From contig NC_010510.1 in assembly GCF_000019725.1 (NCBI RefSeq), positions 62,001 through 126,000 of the forward strand: DNA of 64,000 nucleotides, read 5' to 3'. Position numbers and translations under genes: made by a program. Origin of the DNA: Methylobacterium radiotolerans JCM 2831. GTDB taxonomy: Bacteria; Pseudomonadota; Alphaproteobacteria; Rhizobiales; Beijerinckiaceae. Positions 61,042 through 64,000 of this stretch are shown piece after piece (within the stretch, counting starts at the first letter, position 1; every line of letters begins with the position of its first letter). The notes under the pieces are model-generated. The model had not been told where the DNA came from and ran no database searches. It saw only the letters and a program-made list of their open reading frames with translations.

Positions 61042-61488
61042 GTGTACCTCGTCGACACCAATGTCCTCTCGGCCGGCGCCCCGACCAAGGCCGTCCCGGC
61101 CGTCGACCTGATCGACTGGATGGACCGGAACAGCGCCGGGCTCCACCTCTCCGTCGTCACGATCGCCGAGATCGAGGACGGCATCGCGAAGAGCCGCAGG
61201 GAGGGTGCCGCGCGCAAGGCTGAGCGCCTCGCGGCGTGGCTGGAGACCCTGCTGCACCTGTACGCCGCCAAGGTTCTCCCGATCGACCTCGCCGTCGCGC
61301 GGCACATCGGCGGATTGTCCGATCTGGCGCGCGGTCAGGGGCACGCGCCCGGCTTCGCGGATCTCGCGATCGCCGCCACGGCGCGCTGCAACGGCTGGAC
61401 GATCCTCACTCGGAATGTGCGGCACTTCGCGCCGCTGGGCGTTCCCGCGTGCGATCCCTTCGTGGCGCTGCCGGCCGATGGGCCGTGA
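61042..61488 (+). CDS. VapC/FitB-type PIN-domain toxin
   Basis: A 148-residue PIN-domain ribonuclease. The acidic active-site residues are in YLVDTNVLS (Asp), VTIAEIEDGI (Glu) and GFADLAIAATA (Asp), with TRNVRHF near the end. VapC toxins cleave RNA, often initiator tRNA or rRNA, until bound by antitoxin. The start is GTG 61042, five bases after the antitoxin stop. A PIN toxin with a Phd-type antitoxin is a common pairing. Confidence 0.9.
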   Translation: MYLVDTNVLSAGAPTKAVPAVDLIDWMDRNSAGLHLSVVTIAEIEDGIAKSRREGAARKAERLAAWLETLLHLYAAKVLPIDLAVARHIGGLSDLARGQGHAPGFADLAIAATARCNGWTILTRNVRHFAPLGVPACDPFVALPADGP

Positions 61489-61533
61489 CTGCCCCGCGCG
61501 CGTCACCGCGGGGCGGCGCCGATCGAGCGCGCG

Positions 61534-62145
61534 CTAACGGGACGGCGCGCAGAACTCGGCCGCAAGGCCGGCGAAGGCGGCCCGCAGGAAGGCGTCCACC
61601 GGCCGGTCCCCGCCCGCCTGGATCCAGGCCTCGATCGCCAAGCGCATCGCACCGAGCGACGCCATGGCGACGAGGCGCAGCGAGGCGCTGCGGGCCGGAT
61701 CCCCCCAGCGCTCGATGAGTGCGGCATGCAGGGCCTGCTCGTGCAGGCCGTAGGCCGCCTGCTTGCGGGCCTTCAGGGTCTCGCTGGATCGCATGACCCG
61801 GTCGATGCTGATGAACTCCTGGGTCCGGAATCCCGTCGACAGCGTCAGCAGGGCGTCGCGGACGACCTCGACCGGAACCTTGCCCTCCGGCTGGGCCAGG
61901 ACGGCCCTGCGCAGGGCCGCGCCGAAGCCCCGCATCTGCCAATCCAGCAGAATCTCTTCTTTCGACTTGAAGTAGTAGAAGAAGGTTCGACGCGAGATGC
62001 CGGCGGCCTCGGCGATCGCGTCCAGAGTCGTGGCCTCGTAGCCGTGCTGGCTGAACAACCGCAGGCCGGTCTCGGCGATCCGTTCCAGTGTCTCCTGCCG
62101 CTTTCGCGCGCGCAGGCTGCCGGGCTTCGGTGGCGGGATCCCCAT
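61534..62145 (-). CDS. TetR/AcrR-family transcriptional regulator
   Basis: A 203-residue regulator. The DNA-binding domain (about 10-58) contains LRLFSQHGYEATTLDAIAEAAGISRRTFFYYFKSKEEIL in adjoining helices. The C-terminal domain is helical. ATG 62145 is chosen over an upstream in-frame start at 62196 because the latter begins inside a palindrome. It is divergent from the alpha/beta hydrolase gene at 62439 and probably represses it. Confidence 0.9.
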   Translation of the reverse strand: MGIPPPKPGSLRARKRQETLERIAETGLRLFSQHGYEATTLDAIAEAAGISRRTFFYYFKSKEEILLDWQMRGFGAALRRAVLAQPEGKVPVEVVRDALLTLSTGFRTQEFISIDRVMRSSETLKARKQAAYGLHEQALHAALIERWGDPARSASLRLVAMASLGAMRLAIEAWIQAGGDRPVDAFLRAAFAGLAAEFCAPSR

Positions 62146-62181
62146 GCCGGCGTTGTCGCATGCGATTCCGCACTTGCAAAG

Positions 62182-62217
62182 TTGCACGCAGTGCAATTAT
62201 ATTTTCGCACCGAGTGC
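62182..62217. promoter_or_regulatory. Two similar palindromes, candidate TetR operators
   Basis: TTGCAC-GCA-GTGCAA (62182-62196) is a perfect 6-3-6 palindrome. GCAC-CGA-GTGC (62207-62217) repeats its inner arms 23 bases farther on. Both lie in the AT-rich divergent region between the TetR and hydrolase genes. Confidence 0.6.
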
Positions 62218-62438
62218 AAATTTCTGGAACGGTATCGGGACGCGGTGCCGGTTTCCGGTCGCGTGCTCGCCCGCCCGCCGAGTCCGGCAGGCTCGGTCGC
62301 CGTCGGGACGCGCGTCCCGACGGCCGAACTCTCGCCGGCGCGCCCAGCGGCGGGCGCGCGTCGTGGTCGCGCTGTGACCGGCGACGCGCAGCGCCGCGGG
62401 TCGTCCCGTCCCGCCTCCTCTCGCGAAAGCCCTGCCCC

Positions 62439-63524
62439 ATGCTCGATTGCTCCAGTCCGACAGCGGCGCGGCCGACGCCCAGCCGGCGGCAGGTCGGCGC
62501 CCTGCTGCTGGGAACCCTGGCCGCGGGACTGACGCGCCCGGCCGCGGCGCAGCCTGTCGTGGAGGACGTCCGGATCGCCGATTTCGACTGGGTCGACGGC
62601 GCGCGTCAGCGGCCCGTGCCGGCACGCCTCTACTGGCCGAACACGTCGTCGCTCCGGCGGCGCGTTCCGCTCGTCGTGTTCTCGCACGGTCTCGGGCAGT
62701 CCCGGACCGGATACAGCTATCTCGGTCGGCACTGGGCGTCCCACGGGGTCGCGAGCCTGCACCTGCAGCACGTCGGCAGCGACACGTCCGTCTGGACCGG
62801 CAATCCCCTGGCGCTGCTCGACCGGATCGAGCGGGCGGCGCAGGAACAGGAGGCGTTCGCGCGGGCGCGCGACCTGCGCTTCGCCCTGGACCGCATCCTC
62901 GTTCAGGACGGGGGCGCTTTCGGAGACCGGATCGACCCGCGCCGGATCGTTGCGGCCGGCCATTCCTACGGTGCCAACACGACGCTGATCGCGGCGGGCG
63001 CGCGCGTCATCCGCGACGGACGCCCCCTTCAGGCGCGGGACCCGCGGATCGCGGCCGGCATCGTGATCTCGGCGCCGCCCTTCTACGGCGAGCGCGACCT
63101 GCGGGCCGTCCTGGGCGCGGTGGAGATCCCGACCCTGCACGTCACGGCGACCGAGGACGTCATCCAGCTGCCCGGGCGCACCTCGCCGTTCAGCGATCGC
63201 CTCGCCGTGTACGAGGCGATCGCGACGCCCCGGAAGGCGCTGGCGGTCTTCCGGGGCGGCTCGCACAGCATCTTCACCGACCGTCCCCTGACCGGCGGTC
63301 TGAACCTGAACCCGCAGGTGAAGGAGGCGACCGCCACCGGGGCGCTGGCCTTTCTCGACCTCGCGTTCGGCGGCGATCCGGAGCCGCTGCGCGCGTGGTC
63401 CTCGACCTGGAAGCCGATCCTCGCCGTCGCGCCCGCGGGCTTCGCGAGCGCGTCGCTGGCGCAACCCGCCGTGTCGTCCCGCGAGAGGGACCGGGCGCGC
63501 GCGCACCCGGTGCAACCGCTCTGA
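62439..63524 (+). CDS. Exported alpha/beta hydrolase (chlorophyllase/dienelactone-hydrolase-like)
   Basis: A 361-residue hydrolase with an N-terminal Tat-like signal (PSRRQVGALLLGTLAAGL, cleavage near PAAAQ). The fold shows VVFSHGLGQSRTGYSYLG (oxyanion region), the nucleophile elbow GHSYGANT and a late histidine in GGSHSIF. HSLG- and HSYG-type elbows occur in platelet-activating-factor hydrolases and related lipases. It is divergent from a TetR gene with paired operators, which suggests induction by its substrate or product. Confidence 0.83.
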   Translation: MLDCSSPTAARPTPSRRQVGALLLGTLAAGLTRPAAAQPVVEDVRIADFDWVDGARQRPVPARLYWPNTSSLRRRVPLVVFSHGLGQSRTGYSYLGRHWASHGVASLHLQHVGSDTSVWTGNPLALLDRIERAAQEQEAFARARDLRFALDRILVQDGGAFGDRIDPRRIVAAGHSYGANTTLIAAGARVIRDGRPLQARDPRIAAGIVISAPPFYGERDLRAVLGAVEIPTLHVTATEDVIQLPGRTSPFSDRLAVYEAIATPRKALAVFRGGSHSIFTDRPLTGGLNLNPQVKEATATGALAFLDLAFGGDPEPLRAWSSTWKPILAVAPAGFASASLAQPAVSSRERDRARAHPVQPL

Positions 63525-63596
63525 CACGCCGGTCATCGCGCCCCATCGGAGCCGAACCTGCCAGCCCGGTCTCACCGTCGATGTCGGCGCTCCGGG

Positions 63597-64000
63597 TCAG
63601 GTCGCTTCGCGCGACGTGAGGGTGCGCTCGACCAGTGCGCGGATCCGCTCCCGGTTCGGCGCGGTCCCGAACAGGATCCGGTAGAGAATCGGCGAGACGA
63701 CCCCGTCCAGCACCGCCTCGGGATCCGGGAAGGCCTCGCCGCGGGCCAGGGCCCGATCCGCGATGATCGCGATCTGATCGCGCGTGAAGCTGCAGCATCG
63801 CTGGGCACAGTTCGCGTCCGACGCCGCCAGAACGTCCCGGATCATCGCCCGCCCCGGCGCGGACGACATCTCGTCCGCGTACTGTTCCGCCCAGGCCTCG
63901 AGATCGGTCCGGCCGTTGCCGGTATCGGCCGGCTCGGCGTCGGGACGCAGCCGCTCGACTGCGACGTCGGCGAAGAGTTCGGCGAGCGTGCCCCACCGCC
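63597..64000 (-). CDS. TetR-family regulator, C-terminal part (5' end outside window)
   Basis: The visible 134 codons run off the right edge. They read like the ligand-binding half of a TetR regulator, with a long helical series (WGTLAELFADVAVERL) and a C-terminal GVVSPILYRILFGTAPNRERIRALVERTL, a pattern common in TetR_C domains. Two adjacent cysteines (RCCSF) are unusual. The DNA-binding domain is not in the window, so the call rests on the C-terminal pattern. Confidence 0.65.
   Translation of the reverse strand, partial: RWGTLAELFADVAVERLRPDAEPADTGNGRTDLEAWAEQYADEMSSAPGRAMIRDVLAASDANCAQRCCSFTRDQIAIIADRALARGEAFPDPEAVLDGVVSPILYRILFGTAPNRERIRALVERTLTSREAT

Overview
The window is very GC-rich throughout (roughly 70 percent by eye), densely packed, and built of proteobacterial families typical of soil and plant-associated Alphaproteobacteria. 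The abundance of HAAT (LIV-type) ABC transporters, CoxLMS-like molybdenum hydroxylases, a DUF6894-type small protein and organosulfur genes fits a Rhizobiales genome, most likely Methylobacterium-like; this placement is an inference. No rRNA, tRNA, insertion sequence, phage gene or CRISPR array was seen. Both ends cut through genes: a permease at the left, a TetR regulator at the right.

Layout. (1) 1-2.4 kb, minus strand: a gntR, SsuB-like ATPase and SsuC-like permease operon. (2) 2.4-14.8 kb: a MarR regulator divergent from a long plus-strand operon with an amidohydrolase, an alpha/beta hydrolase, a three-subunit molybdenum hydroxylase whose [2Fe-2S] subunit is fused to a CoxG-like domain, a complete five-gene LIV-type transporter and a small Rieske protein. 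(3) 15.3-17.8 kb: a LuxR-type response regulator and a hybrid histidine kinase. (4) 18-20.5 kb: a PACE efflux gene divergent from a LysR gene, then a second LysR gene. (5) 20.6-28.6 kb: a ureide and urate block with PuuE-type allantoinase, NCS1 nucleobase transporter, a racemase-fold protein, an MFS transporter, an exported and a cytoplasmic 5-hydroxyisourate hydrolase, OHCU decarboxylase and a flavoprotein monooxygenase that may be the urate hydroxylase. (6) 28.6-39.1 kb: cupin and TetR genes, then a second molybdenum hydroxylase (subunit order M-S-L), a second complete LIV-type transporter and a free-standing CoxG-like gene. (7) 39-44 kb: an unrecognised secreted protein, an MHS-type MFS transporter, an HxlR/SDR divergent pair and a tautomerase gene interrupted by an in-frame amber codon. 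(8) 44-51.4 kb: an organosulfur block with two flavin-dependent monooxygenases, an SsuA-like binding protein, an SfnB-like oxidoreductase, an internally deleted monooxygenase and a SoxC/SoxD-like pair. (9) 51.4-55.3 kb: a possible cobalamin riboswitch, a TonB-dependent receptor and a NiCoT transporter. (10) 55.4-64 kb: a chemoreceptor, TAXI-type protein, PAS protein, Phd/VapC-type toxin-antitoxin pair, TetR and hydrolase divergent pair, and other small genes.

How it may work. Two molybdenum hydroxylases, each with its own high-affinity importer, flank genes for breaking down urate. A consistent but unproven reading is an island for importing and hydroxylating purines or other N-heterocycles, with one branch passing through urate, 5-hydroxyisourate, OHCU and allantoin. 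The organosulfur block looks like scavenging of sulfur from sulfonates or sulfones, with the SoxCD-like pair oxidising sulfite in the periplasm. Short palindromes beside most regulator genes supply candidate operators. The least explained signals are the twin hydroxylase/transporter architecture, the structured leader of the NCS1 gene and several decaying or altered genes.
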